The notes beneath the pieces are model-generated. The model did not search any database. It worked only from the letters and a program-made list of their open reading frames with translations, and was not told where the DNA came from. DNA of 5,493 nucleotides from JAZLIT01 sp045617525. GTDB lineage: Bacteria > Bacillota > Bacilli > Bacillales_A > Planococcaceae. A program made the position numbers and the translations under genes. Positions 1 to 5,493 of this stretch are shown piece by piece. Within the stretch, counting starts at the first letter, position 1; each line of letters starts with the position of its first letter. The stretch covers positions 1 through 5,493 of the forward strand of contig JAZLIT010000125.1 in assembly GCA_045617525.1 (NCBI GenBank), given 5' to 3'.

Positions 1-8
1 GGAATAAT

Positions 9-872
9 ATGGAATTATTGCTACAACAATTATTTAATGGACTCACTCTTGGAAGCGTTTACATCCTTGTTGCAATCGGACTTACTCTCGTATTTGGTAT
101 TTTACATGTTCCGAATTTTGCCCATGGAGCTCTGTACTTAATTGGCGGGTATCTCACTTTAATGGCAATGCAAGGGCTAGGTGTACATTATTTTGTAGCC
201 ATAATCATTTCTATGGTTAGTGTTGCATTCGTAGCAATTTTAATGGAACGATTGGTTTTTAATCCATTAAGGAATGCTCCCGCTATCCATGACAAAATAG
301 CAGCAATTGGTATGGTATTGTTTTTCGATGCACTTGTTAGTCTAATATGGGGTAATGAATACCACCGAATGATTACACCCTTTGGAGATCCGGTTACAGT
401 TTTTGGTATAGCTACTTCTTATCAAAGAATTTTGGTCATTGTAGTGGCGGTTGTTGTTGTGATCTTGCTACAACTTTTTTTGAAGAAAACATTGATCGGG
501 GCCTCAATTATTGCAATGGCTCAAAATCGTGAAGGAGCTTTTTTAGTAGGTATTAATGCGAATGCAGTAGCAATGATGACCTTTGCCATCTCAGGAGCAT
601 TAGCAGCAATAGCCGCATCCATTTCTTCTCCGATTAATCTTGTATTCCCCTCCATGGGACATATTGTTATTTTGAAAGCATTTGTCGTCGTCATTATAGG
701 GGGGATGGGAAGTGTTCCAGGTGCAATCATTGGCGGACTAATCTTGGGTATTTCAGAAAGCTTGGGTGCGACGTATATTTCGAATGACTACAAGGATATG
801 ATCGCATTTTTACTACTAATTATTATAATGACGGTACGTCCTAAAGGTCTGTTTGCGAAGGGGGTTTATTAA
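9..872 (+). CDS. livH: Branched-chain amino acid-type ABC transporter permease LivH
   Basis: This is one of the two membrane permeases of a HAAT-family (LivHMGF) importer; it pairs with LivM to form the translocation path in the cytoplasmic membrane. The 287-residue protein is almost entirely hydrophobic, with about eight or nine predicted helices (roughly residues 10-30, 36-55, 60-78, 95-113, 140-157, 187-206, 217-252 and 262-277). Family landmarks are NFAHGALYLIGGY (36-48), the cytoplasmic ATPase-contact loop GASIIAMAQNREGAFLVGIN (164-183) and GGMGSVPGAIIGG (231-243). The length is normal for LivH. The ATG at 9 gives the usual family N-terminus, and a GGA at 1-3 is what remains of its ribosome binding site; the promoter lies outside the window. 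The stop codon overlaps the livM start by one base (TAATG), which implies translational coupling. The family call is firm. The substrate is inferred from the family only. Confidence 0.95.
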   Translation: MELLLQQLFNGLTLGSVYILVAIGLTLVFGILHVPNFAHGALYLIGGYLTLMAMQGLGVHYFVAIIISMVSVAFVAILMERLVFNPLRNAPAIHDKIAAIGMVLFFDALVSLIWGNEYHRMITPFGDPVTVFGIATSYQRILVIVVAVVVVILLQLFLKKTLIGASIIAMAQNREGAFLVGINANAVAMMTFAISGALAAIAASISSPINLVFPSMGHIVILKAFVVVIIGGMGSVPGAIIGGLILGISESLGATYISNDYKDMIAFLLLIIIMTVRPKGLFAKGVY

Positions 873-1891
873 TGAGTAAAGTACTAAATAAACGAAATGG
901 CATTATTGCATTACTCATTTTATCCATTTTATTCCCTCTAGCCTTTGCAGAAAATAGATATGTTTTATATATTATGACACTCGCATTTATTTATATTATC
1001 GCCATCTATGGAATGAATATTTTAGCAGGTTACACTGGGCAACTATCATTGGCACATGCAGGTTTCTTTGCAATTGGAGCATATTCGGTAGGGACATTAA
1101 CAACTAAATTTGGTCTAAATTTTTGGCTGGCACTATTGTTAGCTGTTCTTATTACAATGGGGATTGGTTTTGCTTTAGGCATAATTGCACTCCGAACAAA
1201 AGAGCACTTTTTTGCAATCTATACTTTAATAGCAGGTTATTTAATCTATTTATTAATTTATAAGTGGGAAGATTTAACGGGTGGCGTAAGGGGATTAATT
1301 GGCATACCAATACCAAATTCAGTTGGCCCCATAGAATTTACATCACCGATTGCCATGTACTATTTAGTGTTAGTGTTCCTTCTTCTTTCTATATTTGTCA
1401 CAGTAAGAATTGTTCAATCTTTAACTGGGAGAACATACAAAGCGATTCGTAATAGTGAGGAACTAGCACAAACTCTTGGCATTAATACAAAGATAAATAA
1501 ACTAGTATCTTTTGTCATTTCAGTTGGTTTTGCAGGACTGGCAGGTGGATTATACGCAGCGCTTGTTCGCTTTATCGGACCTGAAATTGCAGGGACTACA
1601 ATGGTATTCACATTTTTAATGTATCTAATAGTGGGAGGAATTGGGACGCTGACAGGACCGATTATAGGGACGATGCTTTTTGTATGGTTGGAGCAATATT
1701 TACAAAGTTTCCAAGAATATCGGATGCTGATTTTTGGACCAATATTAACACTAATTGTTATTTTCTACCCTACAGGTATTGTAGGGGTTATACAGTCTAT
1801 TATGAGGAAGTATCAGACTAAGAAAAATGGCAAAAGTAAGCCACTTACAACGAGACCAGAATCTCCGAAAATTCAAAGTAGGGAGGTTTAA
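872..1891 (+). CDS. livM: Branched-chain amino acid-type ABC transporter permease LivM
   Basis: This is the second permease of the importer, the partner of LivH. The protein has 339 residues and many hydrophobic segments (about 11-27, 30-53, 60-77, 84-106, 112-130, 158-180, 212-233, 243-270 and 285-306). LivM hallmarks are TGQLSLAHAGFFAIGAY (55-71), TGGVRGLIGIP (136-146) and the cytoplasmic coupling loop GRTYKAIRNSEELAQTLGIN (186-205), followed by the typical FAGLAGGLYA. The start is an ATG sharing its A with the livH stop; AGGGGG at 859-864 is the ribosome binding site, with 7 bases of spacing. The C-terminus (about 311-339) is a hydrophilic, Lys/Arg-rich tail of about 30 residues after the last helix, probably cytoplasmic. 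I know of no function for it. The gene ends 2 bases before livG, and GGGAGG at 1881-1886, inside its final codons, serves livG. The family assignment is firm. Confidence 0.95.
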   Translation: MSKVLNKRNGIIALLILSILFPLAFAENRYVLYIMTLAFIYIIAIYGMNILAGYTGQLSLAHAGFFAIGAYSVGTLTTKFGLNFWLALLLAVLITMGIGFALGIIALRTKEHFFAIYTLIAGYLIYLLIYKWEDLTGGVRGLIGIPIPNSVGPIEFTSPIAMYYLVLVFLLLSIFVTVRIVQSLTGRTYKAIRNSEELAQTLGINTKINKLVSFVISVGFAGLAGGLYAALVRFIGPEIAGTTMVFTFLMYLIVGGIGTLTGPIIGTMLFVWLEQYLQSFQEYRMLIFGPILTLIVIFYPTGIVGVIQSIMRKYQTKKNGKSKPLTTRPESPKIQSREV

Positions 1892-1893
1892 CG

Positions 1894-2670
1894 ATGTCAT
1901 TTATTAAATTAGAAGGACTCACGAAAAAGTTTGGTGGGTTAACCGCAGTAGATGAAGTAGATTTCGAAATTGAAAAAGGGAAAATTACAGCAATTATCGG
2001 GCCAAATGGAGCAGGTAAATCTACCTTTTTTAATTTGATTAGTGGTTTTCATCGACCGACATCAGGGATTATTACTTTTGAGGGGAAAGATATTACAAAT
2101 ACACCTCCACATATTGTAGCTAGATTAGGAATAGCTCGTACTTTCCAAACAACTCACCTTTTTGACGGGTCCTCAGTCATTGACAATGTTATAGTGGGTC
2201 ATCGTTTACGTACGCAATCGAAACTTTTTGATGCAATTCTTCGGACAAAAAGAGAAAAGCGTGAGGAAAAGGAGGCATTTGAAAAAGCAATTGAAGTACT
2301 AGATTTCGTTGGTTTAGCAAAATTCGCTAACAGTCCAGTATCTACAATTTCACAAGAGTCAAAAAAACGTGTTGCGATTGCCCTTGCCCTTGCAACTGAT
2401 CCAAAGGTTGTTTTTCTTGACGAACCTGCAGCAGGAATTAATCCTGATGAAACAGATGGCTTAGCAGAATTAATGAAAAAAATCGTTAAAAGCGGCATTA
2501 CTGTTTGTACGATTGAACATAAAATGCAAATGATTATGGGGCTTGCTGATAACATTATGGTATTAAATCATGGGGCGAAAATAGCACAAGGTACACCAGA
2601 GGAAATTAAAGCTAACCCAGCAGTAATAGAAGCTTATTTAGGGGGGGAATCAGTTGCTGAAATTAACTAA
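1894..2670 (+). CDS. livG: ABC transporter ATPase LivG, with a non-canonical signature motif
   Basis: This is a cytoplasmic ATPase subunit that dimerises with LivF and drives LivH/LivM. The 258-residue length is normal for LivG. Motifs in order are Walker A GPNGAGKST (36-44), Q-loop Gln85 in RTFQTTHLF, Walker B KVVFLDEP (171-178, with catalytic Glu177), the LivG-typical AAGINPDE after it, and H-loop His209 in TIEHKM. The ABC signature, usually LSGGQ or LSYGQ-like in this family, reads ISQES (152-156) and lacks both glycines; the flanking helix KKRVAIALALATDP is otherwise normal. The gene is intact, so this looks like a subfamily trait rather than decay. The ATG start has GGGAGG 7 bases upstream. 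The last 17 bases overlap livF, and a run of seven G at 2641-2647, encoding Gly-Gly, doubles as the livF ribosome binding site. The family call is firm. Confidence 0.94.
   Translation: MSFIKLEGLTKKFGGLTAVDEVDFEIEKGKITAIIGPNGAGKSTFFNLISGFHRPTSGIITFEGKDITNTPPHIVARLGIARTFQTTHLFDGSSVIDNVIVGHRLRTQSKLFDAILRTKREKREEKEAFEKAIEVLDFVGLAKFANSPVSTISQESKKRVAIALALATDPKVVFLDEPAAGINPDETDGLAELMKKIVKSGITVCTIEHKMQMIMGLADNIMVLNHGAKIAQGTPEEIKANPAVIEAYLGGESVAEIN
2641..2656 (+). promoter_or_regulatory. livF ribosome binding site and TTG start inside livG
   Basis: A G-run followed by GAA (2641-2648) lies 6 bases before a TTG at 2654-2656. No ATG is available in this frame near the expected N-terminus, and a GTG at 2678 would remove the first beta strand of the ATPase. 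The TTG is therefore the likely start of livF. The site lies within the last codons of livG, so translation of livF is probably coupled to that of livG. Confidence 0.8.
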
Positions 2671-3361
2671 TGTTACAGTGAATTTTGGTGGATTTGAAGT
2701 TTTAAAAAACATTAACTTAGAAGTACACGAGGGGGAGCTAGTTGTATTACTAGGAGCAAATGGTGCAGGAAAAAGCACCATATTTAATACAATTAGTGGC
2801 TTAATCAAAATCACTTCCGGTGACATACATTTCAATGGAAATAATATACGTGGAAGTGCACCGGATCGGATAGTAAAAGCTGGCGTAGTTCAATGTGCAG
2901 AAGGAAAGAAGCTATTTTCCGAAATGTCTGTTCATGAAAATCTAATGATGGGCGGTTTTGTCCATCGGAGAAAAAAGGAACAACTGAAACAATCATTGGA
3001 AGAAACATATGATTTATTTCCTATATTAAAGTCAAAAAAAGATGATGCCGCCGCTTCCTTGAGTGGGGGACAGCAACAGATGTTGGCGATTGGTAGAGCT
3101 TTAATGGCTAAACCGAAATTAATTATGTTGGATGAACCTTCCGTAGGGCTCGCTCCACTAATAGTTGAGCAGATGTTTTCTGTTATACAGTCGATTAATA
3201 GAAATGGAACAACCGTGTTACTTGCTGAACAAAATGCCAATGCTGCACTTAAAATTGCTAACCGGGGTTACGTAATAGAAAATGGCATAATGGTTCTTCA
3301 AGGGGAAAGTAAAGAACTATTTAATAATGTTGCAATTCGAAAAGCTTATATTGGTGCATAG
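2654..3361 (+). CDS. livF: ABC transporter ATPase LivF
   Basis: This is the second ATPase of the importer, expected to form a heterodimer with LivG on the cytoplasmic face. The 235 residues match the usual LivF length. It shows Walker A GANGAGKST (34-42), the LivF-type Q-loop segment AEGKKLF with Glu83 at the usual Gln position, a canonical signature LSGGQ (136-140), Walker B KLIMLDEP (155-162), the SVGLAP segment, and LLAEQNA, in which Gln193 stands where most ABC ATPases have the H-loop His. The EQNA pattern is a general LivF trait, not a mutation. Translation starts at a TTG inside livG (17-base overlap) and stops at TAG. Together with LivG, this subunit supplies the canonical signature for the site formed on the LivG Walker motifs. 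It is the last of the four tightly packed genes. The family call is firm. Confidence 0.95.
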   Translation: MLKLTNVTVNFGGFEVLKNINLEVHEGELVVLLGANGAGKSTIFNTISGLIKITSGDIHFNGNNIRGSAPDRIVKAGVVQCAEGKKLFSEMSVHENLMMGGFVHRRKKEQLKQSLEETYDLFPILKSKKDDAAASLSGGQQQMLAIGRALMAKPKLIMLDEPSVGLAPLIVEQMFSVIQSINRNGTTVLLAEQNANAALKIANRGYVIENGIMVLQGESKELFNNVAIRKAYIGA

Positions 3362-3440
3362 CTATGGGGAAATGTAATAAAGGTGATGAAAAAATAATTT
3401 ATTGTAGTACTTAAAATATAAAAACTAAAGGGGAGAATAC
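3362..3440 (+). promoter_or_regulatory. Intergenic leader with a strong ribosome binding site for the binding-protein gene
   Basis: This 79-base AT-rich gap separates livF from the binding-protein gene. AAAGGGGAG at 3427-3435, 5 bases before the ATG, is a strong ribosome binding site. TAAAAT (3412-3417) and TATAAA (3417-3422) resemble -10 boxes, but I see no acceptable -35 at the right spacing and no hairpin. An internal promoter is therefore possible but not supported, and read-through from livF is the simpler reading. A strong site would help make the lipoprotein in excess over the membrane subunits. Confidence 0.55.
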
Positions 3441-4658
3441 ATGAAAATATTTAAAAGAGGGTTATTTCTAGGTTTGCTTTTTATTTTGGCAGGTGTACTA
3501 ATTGCTTGTTCGGAAGATGGGAAAGACACTAATAAAGATGATGACAAGGTACCAACAAATGGAGATGGAGGTAAAGTAGAAGAAGTTACAATTGGCTTTA
3601 CTGGCCCTTTAAGTGGTCCAGCTGCATTTTATGGTGAAGAAACATTAAAAGGGCTTAAAATGGCCGCGAAAGAAATTAATGATAGTGGTGGATTTGAAGT
3701 TGATGGTAAGAAGTATAAAATTAATTTAGCTACTCTTGATGATAAATATTTACCGAACGAAGCTGCAGCTAATGCGAAAAGGTTAGTTCAAGAGGAAGAT
3801 AGTAAATTTATTTACACTCCACATAGTGGAGGCGTCTATGCCATGCAAGTATTTAATGAAATGGAAGATTTTATTGTCATGGCCTATACGAGTGAGCCAG
3901 GTGTAACTGCACAAGGAAATAAACTTACAGTGCGTATTCCACCTCGTTATGATACTTATATTGAGCCATTTACAAAATACGAGATGGAGAAATTCGGTAA
4001 GAAAATTGCCTTTTTACCAACAGCAACTCAATATGGTAAGGATTGGGCAGATACATTACGCCCAGTTTGGGAAAAAAATGGTGGAGAAGTTGTCTTTGAT
4101 GAGTCAATTGATTTTAGTAAGGATACTGACTTCCAAACAATTATGACAAATGCATTAGCGAAGAACCCAGATGTATTATTCATTGGTGGACCTTCACAAC
4201 CAACTGCACTTGTCCTTAAGCAAGCACGTGATCTAGGATTTAAGGGTGGATTCATTATTATGGACCAAGCAAAACTAGATGAAATATCAGTTGTACTAGG
4301 TGGAGGTTATGAATTACTTGAAGGGGCAATCTCTACTCCACCACTTGTTATTTCTGAATATGCTGGGACAGCAGCTTTCGTTGAAAAATATCGTAGCGAA
4401 AATGATAGAGACCCAGGTTCTGAATCAGCTTTCCATTATATTTCATTGTATATTTTAGTAGAGGCAATGAAAGTAGCAGGAACTGTTGATGATACTAAAA
4501 AAATTATGGCAGCAATGGATCAGGGAGCAAAAAACCTTCCAGAAGATAAACAAGTTTATTACATTAAAGGTGTTGGGGATGACGGTGGATTCATTCCATT
4601 ATTACGCATGGCTTATGTAGAAAATGGGAAAATCGTACAGTTTGGAGAAGAAAAGTAA
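3441..4658 (+). CDS. Branched-chain amino acid-type ABC transporter substrate-binding lipoprotein
   Basis: This is the extracellular ligand-capturing component, a type I periplasmic-binding fold (Peripla_BP_6, LivJ/LivK class), 405 residues long. A lipoprotein signal spans residues 1-22 (basic MKIFKR, hydrophobic core) and ends in lipobox LIAC with lipidated Cys23. An acidic, Gly/Asp-rich linker follows (about 24-48). The mature domain opens with VTIGFTGPLSGPAAFYGEE (49-67). Expected ligand-cleft segments are HSGG (128-131), MAYTSEP (147-153, with Thr150 matching the ligand-binding Thr of LivJ) and TQYGKDW (196-202). The later cleft around GGPSQPTA (249-256) and IMDQAKL (273-279) does not look like the aromatic and acidic residues I recall from LivJ, so leucine/isoleucine/valine specificity is uncertain; other small carboxylates or amides are possible. 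The gene follows livHMGF rather than preceding it and is closed by the terminator at 4781-4823. Confidence 0.92.
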   Translation: MKIFKRGLFLGLLFILAGVLIACSEDGKDTNKDDDKVPTNGDGGKVEEVTIGFTGPLSGPAAFYGEETLKGLKMAAKEINDSGGFEVDGKKYKINLATLDDKYLPNEAAANAKRLVQEEDSKFIYTPHSGGVYAMQVFNEMEDFIVMAYTSEPGVTAQGNKLTVRIPPRYDTYIEPFTKYEMEKFGKKIAFLPTATQYGKDWADTLRPVWEKNGGEVVFDESIDFSKDTDFQTIMTNALAKNPDVLFIGGPSQPTALVLKQARDLGFKGGFIIMDQAKLDEISVVLGGGYELLEGAISTPPLVISEYAGTAAFVEKYRSENDRDPGSESAFHYISLYILVEAMKVAGTVDDTKKIMAAMDQGAKNLPEDKQVYYIKGVGDDGGFIPLLRMAYVENGKIVQFGEEK

Positions 4659-4780
4659 ATACAATGATATGAATTAAGCAGTATTAAAAAATACTTGATA
4701 AAAATTTTATACATTTTTAAACATTCGCATAGTGTTTAACGGAGTGCTGGCAAAGCTTACTCTTTTCCTCAGGGCTTATT

Positions 4781-4823
4781 AAAACACTCTCAAAGCCTCT
4801 AGATAAGGTTTTGAGAGTGTTTT
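4781..4823 (+). terminator. Hairpin terminator of the transporter operon, probably bidirectional
   Basis: Bases 4781-4798 pair with 4806-4823 in an 18-bp stem containing one G-U pair, around a 7-base loop (CTAGATA). The lower stem is A-rich on the left arm and T-rich on the right (GTGTTTT, then CGTTTAT), so on either strand the transcript ends in a U-rich tract. It lies about 120 bases downstream of the binding-protein stop. The stem is longer and less GC-rich than a textbook terminator, but it is essentially perfect. Confidence 0.82.
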
Positions 4824-5266
4824 CGTTTATAAGGAATACTGGTGAATACGTTAAATATTTCAGCTTTAAAGCCTCTATTTTGAAGGATTTACAGACTGTA
4901 GACAAACTTTTATTATCGAGTTTGTTTATGGCCTTTTTTATTATGAAAGGTCCTAAATCCAAATAGCGTGCTAGGTAGCTAAAGGTAGTGTTTTGGTAGT
5001 TATAATTTCCACATTGATAGCATCAGAAAACTGTCTATTACCATCCATTTCTCATGCGCAGCTAATGCGATATGTTATAGCATCCATTCTATTCCGGTTA
5101 AAATAAAACACCTCTGAAAATATTATAATTTCAAAAGTTCTCAAGTATGAACGCTCTGAAAGCCTCTGTTTGTATTCAATAATATTTTGATTTACCATTT
5201 AGTAAGCGCTGAAAAAAATCTCGTGAGCATTTCTAGGTTATCGAGGTTTTGTGCAATGTGTTTCTC
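4824..5266. other. About 440 bases with no supportable gene
   Basis: This stretch lies between the + strand operon terminator and the - strand terminator at 5267-5312. It contains only short open frames without ribosome binding sites or recognisable products, and stops are frequent beyond 4965. The nonamer AAAGCCTCT occurs at 4868-4876 and 5159-5167, and also inside the terminator at 4792-4800. A partial cre-like sequence lies at 5201-5214. I see no RNA gene, insertion sequence end or clear promoter. It reads as degenerate intergenic DNA between two converging transcription units. Confidence 0.6.
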
Positions 5267-5312
5267 AAAATAAAAAGCCTACAAACGGTTGATTTATCAA
5301 CGTTTGTAGGCT
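5267..5312 (-). terminator. Rho-independent terminator, minus strand
   Basis: Bases 5276-5287 pair perfectly with 5301-5312 (AGCCTACAAACG and its complement). After a single bulged G (5288), a further 5 pairs form between 5289-5293 and 5296-5300. On the minus strand the stem is followed at once by TTTTTATTTT (5267-5276). The + strand has no T-tract after the stem, so the orientation is minus. It starts 11 bases past the discriminator base of the tRNA-like half at 5324-5363, the usual place for the terminator of a tRNA gene or tRNA cluster. Confidence 0.88.
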
Positions 5313-5323
5313 GTGAAAAATGA

Positions 5324-5363
5324 TGGTCCCGACAAGTCTCGAACTTACGACCCCCACTTTGTC
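5324..5363 (-). pseudogene. 3' half of a tRNA gene (Val-GAC-like), possible attachment-site scar
   Basis: Read on the minus strand from 5363, every segment of a tRNA 3' half is present with exact spacing: GAC (anticodon positions 34-36), AA, anticodon stem AGTGG, 5-base variable loop GGGTC ending in C48, T-stem GTAAG, T-loop TTCGAGA, T-stem CTTGT, acceptor strand CGGGACC and discriminator A. The T-stem pairs fully if two G-U pairs are allowed. TCA follows in place of an encoded CCA. The 5' partners (an acceptor GGTCCCG, a D-arm, and CCACT for the anticodon stem) are absent upstream, where CoA-transferase-like coding sequence is found instead. It therefore cannot make a tRNA. Tyrosine recombinases often integrate within the anticodon-loop-to-3'-end part of tRNA genes, leaving such a half at one island border. 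The tRNA origin is a structural reading; the integration role is inference. Confidence 0.68.
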
Positions 5364-5493
5364 CAAGACCTTTACCTTTTTCCCCTAGATTATTTTGAGA
5401 TTATAGTAAGCCCTTTTACATTTAGCTCTGATAATCCATCAATTAATGTTAGTGGCGCTCCGACTAAACCAAAACCACCAACCATTATTGTTT
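5362..5493 (-). pseudogene. Truncated, frameshifted family I CoA-transferase alpha subunit fragment
   Basis: On the minus strand, entering from the right edge, the frame from 5491 reads TIMVGGFGLVGAPLTLID and then, after a short stretch, LTIIS. This fits the conserved signature of CoA-transferase family I alpha subunits (acetate, acetoacetate or 3-oxoacid CoA-transferases), three hydrophobic residues followed by GGFxxxGxP. In this frame a TAA at 5392-5390 ends the protein just after the signature region. If one base is dropped from the run of four A on that strand (5393-5396), the reading continues as NNLGEKGKGLG, exactly the kind of sequence expected next in the family. Similarity then stops at about 5362, where the tRNA-like half begins. 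A full subunit is a little over 200 residues; only about 45 codons are seen here, and the true start lies beyond the window. The gene looks dead through both frameshift and truncation. Confidence 0.72.

Noticed and set aside
2199..2555. Long minus-strand open frame opposite livG
   Set aside because: It is a shadow of the coding frame, lying antisense to the conserved ABC motifs, with no ribosome binding site or family of its own.
3364..3414. 16-codon open frame in the gap before the binding-protein gene, a possible leader peptide
   Set aside because: There is no ribosome binding site upstream of its ATG, no run of regulatory codons, and no attenuator-type hairpin after it.
4680..4695. Small hairpin AGTATT/AATACT just after the binding-protein stop, as an early terminator
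   Set aside because: It has only six mostly A-T pairs and no immediate T-tract. The hairpin at 4781-4823 is far stronger.
4717..4962. 81-residue open frame on the minus strand, beginning with TTG (MDLGPF...)
   Set aside because: It has no ribosome binding site and no recognisable family. It runs straight through the 18-bp terminator hairpin, and the opposite strand is equally open over about 4734-4965, so the openness is not informative.
4971..5048. 25-residue minus-strand open frame (MDGNRQFSDAINVEI...)
   Set aside because: It is too short, has no convincing ribosome binding site, and I recognise no homologue. It could be a scrap of a lost gene but cannot be supported.
5052..5198. 48-residue minus-strand open frame with an ATG start (MVNQNIIEYK...)
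   Set aside because: There is no ribosome binding site before the ATG, no known family, and it is short enough to arise by chance in this AT-rich stretch.
5201..5214. cre-like (CcpA operator) sequence AGTAAGCGCTGAAA
   Set aside because: It differs from the consensus at two conserved positions and lies in the gap between two converging terminators, where there is no promoter for it to control.
1..5493. CRISPR array, insertion sequence ends, riboswitch or complete tRNA
   Set aside because: I saw no regularly spaced repeats, no paired terminal inverted repeats with a transposase, no recognisable riboswitch leader, and no tRNA with both halves present.

Overview
The window comes from a low-GC Gram-positive bacterium, most likely a member of the Bacillales (Bacillaceae/Planococcaceae type). 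The evidence is AT-rich codon use, strong G-rich ribosome binding sites, a TTG start codon, and a lipobox-type solute-binding lipoprotein. No species can be named from the sequence alone.

Positions 9-4658 hold a complete branched-chain-amino-acid-type (HAAT family) ABC importer, all on the + strand: permease LivH (9-872), permease LivM (872-1891), ATPase LivG (1894-2670), ATPase LivF (2654-3361) and a substrate-binding lipoprotein (3441-4658). The first four genes are tightly packed: a 1-base overlap, a 2-base gap and a 17-base overlap. The binding-protein gene comes last, after a 79-base gap, and has its own strong ribosome binding site. The lipoprotein captures the ligand outside the membrane, LivH and LivM form the channel, and LivG and LivF hydrolyse ATP. 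The ligand is probably a branched-chain amino acid or a related small molecule, but it cannot be fixed from sequence. A strong, probably bidirectional, hairpin terminator (4781-4823) closes the operon.

Positions 4824-5266 hold no gene I can support. On the minus strand near the right edge lies a composite relic. A fragment of a family I CoA-transferase alpha-subunit gene enters from the right edge. It carries a one-base frameshift and loses family similarity at about 5362. At that point it meets what fits, position by position, the 3' half of a tRNA gene, from the anticodon to the discriminator base (5324-5363). A good minus-strand terminator (5267-5312) follows. This arrangement is typical of the scar left at the edge of an element integrated into a tRNA gene, and it is the most interesting part of the window.

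The transporter itself is an ordinary system. Its one molecular peculiarity is that LivG lacks a canonical ABC signature (ISQES in place of LSGGQ) while LivF has Gln where the H-loop His would be. The ATPase pair therefore looks asymmetric, with one consensus and one degenerate nucleotide site. I did not find evidence of a wholly new system.
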